In this document: positions 21,001 to 32,318 of the stretch, piece after piece
How positions within the stretch are numbered: position 1 is the first letter of the stretch
How the letters are laid out: the number at the start of each line of letters is the position of its first letter
Origin: Cyrtodaria siliqua
Taxonomy: Eukaryota; Mollusca; Bivalvia; Adapedonta; Hiatellidae
Reading direction: 5' to 3'
NCBI GenBank assembly: GCA_037043455.1
Contig: JAWPHD010001228.1
Span: 280,042-344,041, forward strand
Length of the DNA: 64,000 nt
Position numbers and translations under genes: made by a program
The notes under the pieces: generated by a model
The model's input: only the letters and a program-made list of their open reading frames with translations
Databases searched by the model: none
What the model was told of the DNA's origin: nothing

Positions 21001-23290
21001 CACATTAATCATCCGCTCCATGGTTCCACATATACAACTCGTCAAAGCAACAGGGCGACAATCCATTGGGTCCGCACGATCCTTTCCAGGCCTGGGGACC
21101 GGAACAACGACCGACCCCCGCCAAGAACCGGGAAAGCCCCCGCCACCCAAACCACATCAAACACACCAAGAAGTGCAGAGAGACAGGCCCCAGGCAAACG
21201 ACCCAACAACCGACAACGGACATCATCAGGACCAGCCGACGTACCACGAGCCCCACAAGGAACTCCCGAAGTTCCCTGAGAGTGAACAATCCACTGCACC
21301 TCCCCAAACCCCTCGACCCGAAATTCAGCCTCTTCTGATCCTCTAGTTTCAGAAAATTTGGTTAACAACCTCCAGAAGAAGAGTTCTTAGAAAAAGACTC
21401 TTCCAAAGTGTTTGTAACATCTTTGACAGATGCAACATCTCCTTATCAGCCCTAAGACGACCCACAACCAAAACCACCTTTACCGCTCACCCTCCAGACC
21501 ATGCCCCACATCCTTCCAAGAGATTAGCGAGAGCTCAGCCCAGAGACATAAGATTTCCCGGACTTTCCCTTGCCATCCCCAATAGTATGACGGGCCCTCG
21601 CACGAAAAACTCTAAAAGCATCCAAACTGTTTTGAGTTGGCCGCAATGCATTCAATGCAGCTCCACGATCGCCGACTGCCCTCTTGCAGTCATCATCGTA
21701 CCATGGTCCATGTGGACGTCCTGGACTTGCCGAGGTCCCCGGAATAGCTTGATCAGCCATATCATGAAGGGTCCTGGCAAAAAGAGCAGTTGCGTCCTCG
21801 ACATCCTAAAACACGGAAGGCTCCAGTTGTTCCTATCAAAGAGACCGAAACGCACCCCAATCATCTTTGAGAAGCTTCCTTCGCTGCGCACCTTCGAGAA
21901 GTGGAGGGCCGACTCTTGCAAGAAACCTAGGGAAGTCGTCACCTTCACATAGGTTGTCACTAACACACCACGAAAAATCCATCAAGAGCGCTCGATCGCA
22001 CATTGCTAAATCAATGGAAGAATGAGAGCCTACAGCTGGATGCAAACAAGTATGCGACTTGCCATCATCAAAAAGACACAAATTGCCCTTGGGCAAGGAA
22101 TCCTCAACCTTCCCGCCCCCATCGTTTCCATCTCCACAACCCCAAACGCAGTTGTGCGCATCAAAATCACCCAAAAGTACAAAAGGTGATGGCAACCGCG
22201 CAACTAGGTGATTCAGATCTCCAAGGTCTATCGAAGAACTGGTGGCAATATAAGGAGCACATTGCTATAGCTCTGTGCATCGCAACACCGACCGCAACAT
22301 CCCGCAAACCAGTCCTCAACGCTACAGCTCTGTGAGGAATGCTTCGATTCACAAGAATCGAAACTCCTCCAGCAGCCCCATCACCTGCATCACAAACACA
22401 GTTATACAATCACAAACACAGTTATACAATGAATAGTTTTTAAAAGATATCCCACCACCAGTCTTCAAGAAATGCAACAGGGCTGCATCCATCCAAAAGC
22501 AAGCCGATTTCATCACAATCAGGTCCCACAATTGGCAGTACCAACCTCGGCAGTTCCATTGAAAGACCCTACCTGACCTTGACGTCACCATGGCTGAAAC
22601 ACAGGTTTACAGCCCTTGCGACTGGCAGACCTTGGAGAATTTGGAGACTTTGGGAGTTCCAGATGCACTGGATCATCAACCTCCATCTCCAAGTCTCCAA
22701 ATCCGCTGTGCAGCACAATCGCATCATCCTTCTGACCGCCTCCCCAACTAAACCCGGGAGCTCCCTCTTTTCCCGCTGTCATGTCCGTGTCAGCAGTTCT
22801 GCTTGGTGACGAACTCTTGGGAGCGTTCAGAAATACATGATTAGCCCTAGCGCCACCTCCATAAAGGATATATTCTATATTATGTTTAAACGGGACAAAA
22901 ATAAAAGGGGAGTAAGACATTAAACGAGAGGGATTGACAGAGATGTGACTTAAACAAGAAGCTAGGATCCCCTATAGCTGGCGTGACAAACCGATTGATC
23001 ATATCCGGCCAATCTGACCGCCCGCCCGTCTAGTTGAAGTCCGGACCAAAGTGGTGTATTGTAACGCGGAGATAACTACCAGATCTCCACTCAACCACCA
23101 GAATTCCCTTCTCCAGCGACACAGGTCGCCACCCACGGTCAACAGGTGGGTTACTGTTCGAGGTGTGGGGTGTGGGGTCCTACCCCTCTGCTAAGTAACG
23201 AGCAGTCGGTTGATTTGTATCACCCCACCACCGACTGGGGAGATGGTCGCTGTAACTTAGGGTCCAGCAACATTACCCAATGCTACATGC

Positions 23291-23850
23291 AAAATATCAT
23301 ATTCTATAGCAAAAGTAACAGAAAAGAATATTGTTAAGCCCTGCCGTGAAAGTAAAGCAGGCATAAAGTGTTACACTTATCCATACGTCCGTCCTGTGTG
23401 AACATTTTACATTCGAGTTTTTGGTTAAGTCCTTTTTTTCAGACAATAGAAGTCGTAAAGCTTTGAAGCTTCACGTGTTTACTATCTATGTATCTTCCGT
23501 TAGTCCCAGACCACTACTGGCGACCTAGTAATGATGCGTCTAATCTGACAAAGACGTATTAGCAGAATAAAAGTTGTGACAATTTTGTTATTAAGGTTAA
23601 AACTTAAAACAAATACACCAATTATGTTTAGGCGTGTTCTACTCCGTTAACTGCAGGGCTGAACAGCTTTTGTAGAATGTGGATATATGTTGGGTAGGAC
23701 ATTCCAGCAAACTATTGTTCTGTGAAAGTATGGTGGTTATGTTATAGGGCCTGAACGCTCTACTTGCTTAAACGGCTCTTATATCAAGGGTTGTCATCAC
23801 AAAATTCCCATCAGTTATACTTTTAATACATTACAAAAACAAGAGGGCCT
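23291..23850. other. No gene seen
   Basis: Unique-looking AT-rich DNA with no recognised exon. Confidence 0.5.
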
Positions 23851-25015
23851 GAGTATGGCCGTAAGGGGTAAAAACTATCAAGGGGCAGTAAATCCATCAA
23901 AAATCAACGAGCCAGAAAAAAAAAACAATAGGCACAACTAGAAATCATACCAATGCTTCCTGCTAAGTTTCGTCAAATCCAACAAGACGTAAAAAAACAA
24001 ACAAAAACAATTTAACCAATTTAAACAAATGACGAAATGAAATGAAAAACTTTTAAAAAAAAACAACATCAAATGAAATATAAAAAAAAAAAAAAAAAAA
24101 TGAACATAACATTAAAAAAAAGGTAAAAAACATCAACAATTACTTAAAATAATAATAAAAAATAAAAAAAATAAAAAATAAGGCTTAACAAGGCAAAACA
24201 TAGCATTTCTAACTAAATCAACTCTGCTGTTACCGGTCCAATATGGCTGGTTTTCGAACTTGTCCGACCTTTCATTTAACAATCTAGAAAAGGTTGGTAA
24301 AGATCGGATAAAACATGAAGGCCCTATCGTCTTAACGAGGCAAAATATAGCATTTTTAACTAATTCAAGGGCCATAACTCCGCTGCTATTGGTCAGATCT
24401 GGCCGGTTTTTGTATTTGTCCGAGCTTTCATCTGGTTAAGTTTGGTAAAGATCGGATCAAAAATGAAGGCCCTAATGTCTTAGCGAGGCAAAATATAGCC
24501 TTTTTAACTAAATCAAGTACCATAACTCCGCTTTTACAGGTTCGATCTGTCTGGTTTTCGAGCTTGTCTGGGCTTTCATTGACATTAACAATCTGGTAAA
24601 GTTTGGTAAAGATCGGATGAAAAATGAAGGCACTATCGTCTTAACGAGGCAAAATATAGCATTTTTAACTAAATAAGGGCCGTAACTACGCTGTTACTGG
24701 TCCGATCTGGCTGGTTTTCAGACTTGTCCGAGCTTTCATTGTCAATAACAATCTGTTTAGGTTTGGTAAAGATCGGATGAAAATTGTAGGCCCTATCGTC
24801 TTAACGATGCAAAATATAGCATTTTTAACTAAATCAACGGCCATAACTCCGCTGTTACTGATCCGATCTGGCTGGTTTTCAAACTTGTCCGAGCTTTCCT
24901 TGACAATAACAATCTGGTAAAGTTTGGTAAAGATCGGATATAAATGAAGGCCCTATCGTATTAACGAGAAAAAGATAACGGACGACGACGATGGACAACT
25001 CGCCATCCCATGACT
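23850..25015. repeat. Satellite family B, block 1, ~160-bp units
   Basis: Begins with one family A-like unit (23880-23990) and A-rich DNA. About five units then carry GGGCCATAACTCCGCTG, GGTCCGATCTGGCTGG, CTTGTCCGAGCTTTCATTG, GGTAAAGTTTGGTAAAGATC and CCCTATCGTCTTAACGAGGC. Measured spacing is 160 bp (24634 to 24794). The block ends with GGACGACGACGATGGAC, a unique tail I take as the 3' end of a dispersed element with a tandem core. Confidence 0.8.
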
Positions 25016-25479
25016 AAAAACGTAAACACAGTTTTTCTCAAACTAAAATGGCTAGCGTTCTGATAATTATAAGCAGCATACGGCCTGCATTATAGCCGCT
25101 ATGGCTACCATGACTTCCCTATAGCTCATAGCCATATATGGAGGGACCCCTTGACTGAAAGACTACATCCAAGTGCCATTTAATAAGGAACTTTTTTTCA
25201 TAGCGAATCCAATGAAATGTTGGTCGTTTCGAGATCTGAAGTTAATGTCATTAATTAATATGAAGTTAATGACAGTTTTTTCATCTATTTTACTTTCTAT
25301 TTCTTCTTTCTAACGTCGTGATATTGTTTAATAGTAGTGTTCACTTATTAAATGTGTGGTCATTATGATATTACAGAAAGGCAACTTAAACGAAAATATA
25401 ATGAGCAGTATTCTTTCCAAATTTATTTCAGATAAGTATCAAACATAACAAATAATAACCTCTCAAAAGTAAAAGTAAC
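25016..25479. other. No gene seen
   Basis: Unique-looking AT-rich DNA between satellite B and the minisatellite. Confidence 0.5.
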
Positions 25480-26400
25480 TGTGTACTAAATGTTTAACAA
25501 ATAACATTATACTAAATGTTTAACAAGTAACTGTATACACATGTTTATCAAATACCTTTATACAAGTGTTTTAACAAGTAACTTCATATAAATGTTTATC
25601 AAATAACTTTATACTAATGTTAGCAATTTACTGTGTACAAATGTTTACTAAATAATTTTGTACAAACGTTTATCAAATAACTGTATACTAATGCAGGAAC
25701 GTTTAATAGATTACACGTTCCCGAATAATGTTTACAAGTAAATGTATACAAATGTTTATCAAATTGCTTTATACTAGTGTTACGAGTAACTGTATACAAA
25801 TGTTTATCAAATTGCTTTATACTAGTGTTACGAGTAACTGTATACAAATGTTTATCAAATAAAGTTATACTAGCGTTACGAATAACTGTATACAAATGTT
25901 TATCAAATAGCTTTATACTAGTGTTACGAGTAACTGTATACAAATGTTTATCAAATAACTTTATACTACTGTTACGAGTAACTGTATGCAGATGTTTATC
26001 AAATAACTTTATACTAGCGTCACGAGTAACTGTATGCAAACGTTTATCAAATAACTTTATACTAGTGTTACGAGTAACTGTATACAAACGTTTATCCAAT
26101 AACTTTATACTACTATTACGAGTAACTGTATACAAATGTTTATCAAATAACGTTGTACTATTGTTACGAGTAACTGTAAACAGATGTTTATCAAATAACT
26201 TTATACTAGTGTTACGAGTAACTGTATGCAGATGTTTATCAAATAACGTTGTACTACTGTTACCAGTAACTGTATACAGATGTTTATCAAATAACTTTAT
26301 ACTAGTGTTACGAGTAACTGTATGCAGATGTTTATCAAATAACGTTGTACTATAGTTACAAGTAACTGTATACAGATGTTTATCAAATAACGTTTCACTA
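25480..26400. repeat. 48-bp minisatellite
   Basis: About 13 regular units (25777-26400) of the form TAACTGTATACAAATGTTTA / TCAAATAACTTTATACTAGT / GTTACGAG, preceded by five or six diverged units from 25480. At 25700-25735 a unit is interrupted by a near-palindromic AGGAACGTTTAATAG...TTCCCGAATAATG segment. Because 48 is divisible by three, both strands show long open frames (192 codons forward, 171 reverse) with 16-residue repeats. I treat them as by-products of the array. Confidence 0.9.
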
Positions 26401-28189
26401 AATGTTTAACAAAAACAGGTTACATATCACAGATGGCTACGTAAATGTAAAGGAGATCAGAAGTAGAGCACAATAGTCAGTCAATTTGACGTTGGGGTGA
26501 TCAACCTTACCTCTTGCTTCGAGAATCATAGCTCTTATGGTGTGTACCTACCATCCTTGTTAAATGCTTATCCGACAATAAATAAAGTTTGAATTGAATC
26601 CTTTACAGAGTAAGTAGGTATCCGGGACTGACCCATCAAGAGAGGTAGCTGAAGACATCATACAATGCCTGCATAAACAACCGACATATTTCAATGGAAC
26701 AAACCTTACATGCATAAAGCTCAGCAAAAACGATCGAGTATTTTTTGTAAGCCACTCTATATTTTTCAGGCATGTTTAGTCTTTACATTCGCCGCTCTAG
26801 CGTCTCGTTCCGTATTTGTAAATGTAACCTTCATGCGTGCGTGTCTGTTTCTGTGCGTGTCATGAGTTGGGAGTTGGACAGCCAATGTAAATACCAAACA
26901 TGTCTGAAAAATACTGAGTAAGTCACAAAAATATACTCGACTGGCGTGATATTGTTCTCTTTGGTGAGTTTTATTAATGCCCATGTGGTATTAAGGGATT
27001 ATTCCATTGAAATACAGGCAATGAGTGAAACGGTTGTGGGTAAAAGTCGTACCGTACCGTAGGTGCGTGGTACGGACAATCCGAAAGTAGAAATGAATAG
27101 TTTAGATAATGTTGGACCAACGTACGACGTTATAGCAAGGACATACAGGCCAATAGACAATAAAGGCATGGTAGATTAAAGAACCAAACCATTGTATTTT
27201 TTGCCAATAATGGTAGAGTAAAGAACCAAACCATTGTATTTTTGCCAATAATGGTAGATCACAGACATATTTATTAACAGATAGAAAACTTCCTATCTTA
27301 ACCAATGAAGTAACCAAAATATCACGTGGCACCTTAACCTTTCCTTCTATCTCCTCTCTCAATTATTCACTGATTTTGATGAGAATACATTCAAAATATT
27401 TACAATGAAAAGCAAAATGGGATTATAATAATTTATGTTTGTTTTGAAAATAAGAAATTGTATAAAAAGATGTTTAAAGTTAAAAATGTCATAATCTTTT
27501 GCTTTTCTCTTAAAAATTAAGATTTTGATATAGTCAAAGTTTCCGTCAAACTCCTTTTTTGTTCTAAATGTAAGAGAAAGCACAATACTACTATTGAAAA
27601 GAAAACTAAATTTGTGATGGGATTTGGCAGGAATGAAACTTGTATCTATAAAACTCTTCATGATATGTGTGTTTAAAGTTGAGGAAAACCTTGTGACATT
27701 TTCACACTGTGTCACTTGAAATTTAGATAATTTTCGTAGTGTCCAATCTATTTGTTATTAGGTCTGTGGGTAGATTAAAGACCATTGCAGTTCTCCAAAA
27801 TGACCTAAATTATCACATCAAACTTGTTGTAGACTGTTCACATAATTACATAAAATACTTAAAACAAACAGAACACAGAAGCCCCTTTCTTACCTGAATC
27901 AATAATAAAACAGCGATTAAAGTATACCCAGTATTATATAAAAACAACAGCACTTCAAATGACAAAACCGTTTACAATAAATGTTTCTAAAACATGACAA
28001 CTAACAGTAAAACGTAACAACAAATAGTAAAACTTGTATACTTAAAACAGAAAGTACTCAATAACAATTCAAATACAATAATTAAATGTTTAAAATATAA
28101 GTTACTGTAGAAATAACAAACATTTCAATGCTCTATAGCCTCAAGTAATACTTAGTTTACATATTTTACCAGTGTGTAAGACTGACAAT
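26401..28189. other. No gene seen
   Basis: AT-rich DNA with no exon recognised. A LINE-tail-like end (AATAAATAAAGTTTGAATTG) occurs near 26578-26600. 27359-27715 is very AT-rich and its 118-codon frame has no recognisable features. Confidence 0.5.
27170..27253. repeat. 42-bp tandem duplication
   Basis: Two near-identical 42-bp copies starting GGTAGA and containing AAAGAACCAAACCATTGTAT. Confidence 0.9.
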
Positions 28190-28400
28190 AAAATTGAGAT
28201 ATGGCATTTTGAAGATTCTGGATTTACGCGTAAAAATCGCATGAATTGACTTCAGTCGAAACTCTATTAAGCACTCATATTTTGTAGTAAATGACTTTTT
28301 TCTAAACATGAAAGACCATTTCCTCAGAATGAATGTATCAAACAATTTAGCCAGAAAAAAACAAACTTCATTCAGGTTTGAATGTCTATTTAGATCAGAC
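28190..28400 (-). repeat. Dispersed repeat family G, copy 1
   Basis: Inverted relative to 63690-63905. Shared blocks are TTTTGAAGATTCTGGATTTA, CGCGTAAAAA and TTTAGCCAGAAAAAAA. No coding content. Confidence 0.6.
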
Positions 28401-28544
28401 TCCACCAATTACAAACCAATCAGCAGGCAGGGAAAAAGTTCCAGGGTAAATTCGGAGCTATTAAACAGAATCTCTTTATTTTGATTGACAAGGTAAACAA
28501 ACCAAAAAATCTTGCTAAAAAAATAAAAAAAGAGACCCAAGAAG

Positions 28545-29800
28545 GCCTGTGGACGCTCTACTGGCTAACATGGCTCTTATAACATCAATGAAGCGAGTGA
28601 CTGCCATTTACGTTATCAAGGGCCATAACTTAAGAATCTGGTAAAGTTTGGTAAAGATCGCATGAAAAATGAAGGCCCTAACGTCTTGAGAAAAAATATA
28701 GCATTTTGAACTAAATCAAGGGCCATAACTCTGCTGTTACTGGTCCGATATGAATGGTTTTCAAACTTGTCTGAGCTTTCATAGATATTAACAATCAGAT
28801 CAAGTTTGGTAAAGTTTGGATCAACAATGAAGCCCCTATCGTCTTAATGAGGCCAAAATATAGCATATTTCAGAAAATCAAGGGCCATAACTCCGGTGTA
28901 AATGGTCCAATCTGGCTGTTTGAAACTTGTTGGAGCTTTCATTGATAGTAATAATCTAGTAAAGTTTGGTAAAGATCGGATGAAAAATGAAGGCCCTATC
29001 GTAGTATAAAACGAGGCAAAATATAGCATATTTAACTAAATCCAGGGCCATAACTCCGCTGTTACTGGTCCGATCTGGTTGGTTTTCAAACTTGTCCGAG
29101 CTTTCATTTATATTAACAATCTGGTAAAGTTTGGTAAAGATCGGACGAAAAATCAAGACCCTATCGTAATATACCCTTTTTCAACTAAATCAAGGGCCAT
29201 GACTCCACTGTTGCTGGTCCGATCTGGCTGGTTTTCGAACTTGTCCAAGCTTTCATTGATATTAACAATCTGGTAATGTTTGGTAAAGATCGGATGAAAA
29301 TGAAGACCCTATCGTCTTAACGAGGCAAAATATAGCCTTTTTAACTAAATCTAGGGCCACAACTCTGCTGTTACTAGTCCGATTTGGGTGTTTTTTTAAC
29401 TTATCCGAGCTTTCATCAATATATTACAAAATGATAAAGTTTAGTCAAGATCGGATGAAAAATGAAGGCCCTATCGTCTTGAGGCAAAATATAGAATTAT
29501 TAACTAAATCAAGGGCTATAACTCTGCTGTTGCTGGTCCAAACAGGCTGGTTTTCGAACTTGTCCAAGCTTTCATTGATAGTAACAATCTGGTACAGTCT
29601 GGTAAAGATCGGATGAAAAATGAAGGCCCTATCGTCTTAACGAGGCAACATATAGCATTTTAAACTAAGTCAAGGGCCATAACTCCGCTGTTACTGGTTC
29701 GAACTGGCTGGTTTTCGAACTTGTCCGAGCTTTCATTTATATTAACAACCTATTAAAGTCTGGTAAAGATCGGATGAAAAATGAAGGCCTTTGGCCAGTA
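28545..29800. repeat. Satellite family B, block 2
   Basis: Seven or eight units of the ~160-bp repeat found at 23850-25015, in the same orientation. Spacing of the TATCGTCTT landmark is 158-162 bp. It ends by 29800 at TTGGCCAGTAGAGCTA. Confidence 0.8.
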
Positions 29801-31269
29801 GAGCTAAAAACAGGGACTGGGTTCGGTCATTAATATTTATGAAATATCCTGTCATATTTGTTCATGATTACTTACTCTTATCTATATTGATTCCTGTTGA
29901 CATTGTAGTTTTAGAGTAACTTTTTCAGTTTTAAACTTCATATCAATACACATTCCTTAAAGTGTACAGCTTCAACTTAAAATACATGTTCAACATGAAA
30001 TAATACACTTGCAACATGCAATAAACGCACTTTAACAACAACATATACTGTCAATATCACACCTTCACAACCAGAACCTTTTCAGCCAGTATTCAAATAT
30101 ATAGTTACATACCTAGAGTCTGGGACTAGATTAATTAATGAGACAGAGAGAAAACAATTTACTCTGCATAATACTAACAGGAATGACTGATTACATGTAA
30201 ACAAGAATCTGGCAGAGATACAATTCCTACCTTAGGTAACATTATAAACACTCGACTACACATTCTGGATACAACTATATAACCAGGGATCAACGCAACA
30301 CTTTTGTGACCTATTCCGTATTTATATGTATTAATAAATGTGTTGCACTGAACCCTGAATTTATTTAAATATGAACTGACACTAGTAGTTAATTGAACTG
30401 AATTTGGGTTTTAAGGCGCACCAACACATGAAAGGTTATATGGCGCCTAACAGGAATGAACAGGCCGGGCTCATCCTCCATGTACATCGAGATAAAATAT
30501 GGAGAACGGGCCTAGAACCTTTTTACCCTGAACTATAGAGTTGCTGCAAATTCTACTGTAGACACTCCATTTACGCTGGAGCCAGGTTCTAGTTTTTCTG
30601 CCACTGCTCTAGTGATATGAGCGAGATGGTAGTCAAACAGAAATGTCGGATATCCAACTGATGCCCCCGCTGAAGAACACTCCAATATAAATTTAATATT
30701 TTACTGAAAGCAGACCTAAACTTCCAAATGTGTGACCTTGACCTTGTGGTCACAGGTGACCAAAAATATGGTGGAATGTTTTGTACTAACTTAGTAATCA
30801 ACAAATAAAACATGAAGTAATTCCTGAAAGCATTTTGAGAATATGAGCAAAAACGACAGAACGAACAGATGGACAAGGCCAAAACAGGACAGACCAATGT
30901 TGGCTGCTGTTGTTTTACCTGATAATTTGTGTTACAAACATTTGGCACAAAGTTGATCATATACTGTATACCCCCATTTTAAATGCTCTCCCCCTTCTCC
31001 CACTCCCCTACACACCCACTATTTTCTGAAGAACATAAACTCTCCAAGGAGTTACTGTTAATAGTCCTACATTTATTTTGAGCATTTTAGAGGGATAATG
31101 GCTTTCTTTAACGCAGAGCATGCTTACTAGCTTTTTTACATTGTGTTTATAGCTAATTAAATTTCTTTTTCTTGTTAAAACTGCCTCATATAAATGCCCC
31201 TCTTTTGTATAATGCATGGTCCCCAGGGGTATTTAAACGGAGATATATGGTAATATGAATAGCAACTAT
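29801..31269. other. No gene seen; SINE tail at about 30395-30520
   Basis: Mostly unique AT-rich DNA. 30395-30520 (TTTTAAGGCGCACCAACACA, GGTTATATGGCGCC) resembles the central and 3' part of the SINE at 44088-44386. 30700-30770 carries TGTGACCTTGACCTTGTGG, as at 33470 and 33630. Confidence 0.45.
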
Positions 31270-31470
31270 AATGCAATATCACTAGTTTTAAAATCACAGG
31301 TACCTGTATCTGTATCTGTAACAGTTATCTGTATAACATCACAGGTACCTGACTTTCACAACAGTTATCTGAATAACATCACTATATAAAATCACAGGTA
31401 CCTGACTTTCACAACAAGATATCTATATAAAATCACAGGTACCTGACTTTCACAACAGTTATCTACATGT
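31270..31470. repeat. Degenerate tandem repeat with KpnI-like cores
   Basis: Four or five units carrying AATCACAGGTACCTGACTTT followed by CACAACAGTTATCT, spaced about 50 bp. Confidence 0.7.
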
Positions 31471-31530
31471 ATATAACAGTCAGTAAGTAACATCTTATTT
31501 AAAGAGGTCTTACTTAAGAATACTTAAAGA

Positions 31531-32054
31531 AAATGTAGCGACACAGCCAAACAAGCTCTATTATTGAGAGTTCTGAAAAACTTGGGAAAAGGTGAAAGAA
31601 TTATCAAGATCGGTTGATAAACAAAAAAGATATGACCATTTAAAGGTTGTTCTAAAACGGATATGGGAGCCGCCATTTTCATATGACATCATAGTTCCAT
31701 ATTACCATATATTGATAAATATCATTTTAAACAAAGAAAATCACTACAAATGAATACATTTTTTTACTGGTCATATAAAGCATTATTGCTATTAAGTATT
31801 ACATATTTTTCATACAGTTTCATACAATACCCATATGAATCAGTAAATTATCATATTTATAAATATTCCATATATGGTCATTTAGAACCGTGATGTCATA
31901 GCTCTCAAAATGGCAGCTCACATATCCGTTTTAGAACAACCTTCAAATGATCATATCTTCTTTGTTTATCAACCAATTTTGATATTCTTTCACCCATATT
32001 CAAGATTTTCAGAACTCTCAATAACAAAGATGGTTTGGCTGTGTCGCTACATTT
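31531..32054. mobile_element. Foldback/MITE with ~175-bp inverted arms
   Basis: The left arm begins AAATGTAGCGACACAGCCAA and the right arm ends GGCTGTGTCGCTACATTT. Matching inner blocks include GGTTGATAAACAAA, GGTTGTTCTAAAACGGATAT and GCCATTTT. Arms are about 85-90% alike by eye, with a ~180-bp centre that is itself partly palindromic. It lies 265 bp beyond the stop of the minus-strand MPV17-like gene, so it may fall in that gene's 3' untranslated region. No target duplication could be assigned. Confidence 0.8.
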
Positions 32055-32318
32055 AATATACTTCATATAATGGCAATACATCTAAAATTTGATTTTAAAT
32101 AATATTAAAAAATATAAAATTATAATTTCTATTTCTCCTGAAAATCAAGATATGGCTTGTGCCTAAATAAAATTATCAAAAAAAAAGAAAGAAAAAAGAT
32201 ATGGCTTGTATAATAAATTCTAACAGTCTAAACCTCTAAATGACAAAAGCTTAACCGGGAATATAACATAGGTATACAAAATATATATGATATACAGAGG
32301 CTCTAAAATAAACTGACC

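Larger units (their letters stand above)
19597..23290 (-). mobile_element. Dead Jockey-type LINE
   Basis: On the minus strand the parts come in LINE order. A tail of ORF1-like or 5' sequence lies at 22585-22920, possibly reaching 23290. Endonuclease pieces follow at 21836-22591 (QWNCRG near the start, LLGDFDAHN with WG, then SSIDLAMC). A linker lies at 21524-21966, and RT finger motifs at 20960-21150 (GSVVVPVPRPGKDRADP, DCRPVALTS). RT palm motifs are at 19880-20260 (GYQSGFRRQRGAADNL, AVFFDLERACDATW, GVPQGSVLS) and the catalytic box, YVDD in place of YADD, is at about 19837-19848. Many frameshifts and stops make it inactive. A family X element interrupts it between fingers and palm. The GC-rich composition contrasts with the AT-rich flanks. 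Confidence 0.85.

Noticed and set aside
20921..22335. Plus-strand ORFs over the Jockey LINE (several of 90-140 codons)
   Set aside because: They are antisense shadows of the GC-rich minus-strand LINE coding sequence.
25620..26355. Repeat protein genes on both strands of the 48-bp minisatellite
   Set aside because: Both frames follow from the 48-bp period; no start context, splice sites or non-repetitive flanking domain.
24133..29616. Short ORFs repeated across satellite B (SFIRSLPTFTRLL-like, SRAMTPLLLVRSGWF-like)
   Set aside because: They recur with each ~160-bp unit on either strand and are broken by unit-to-unit differences.
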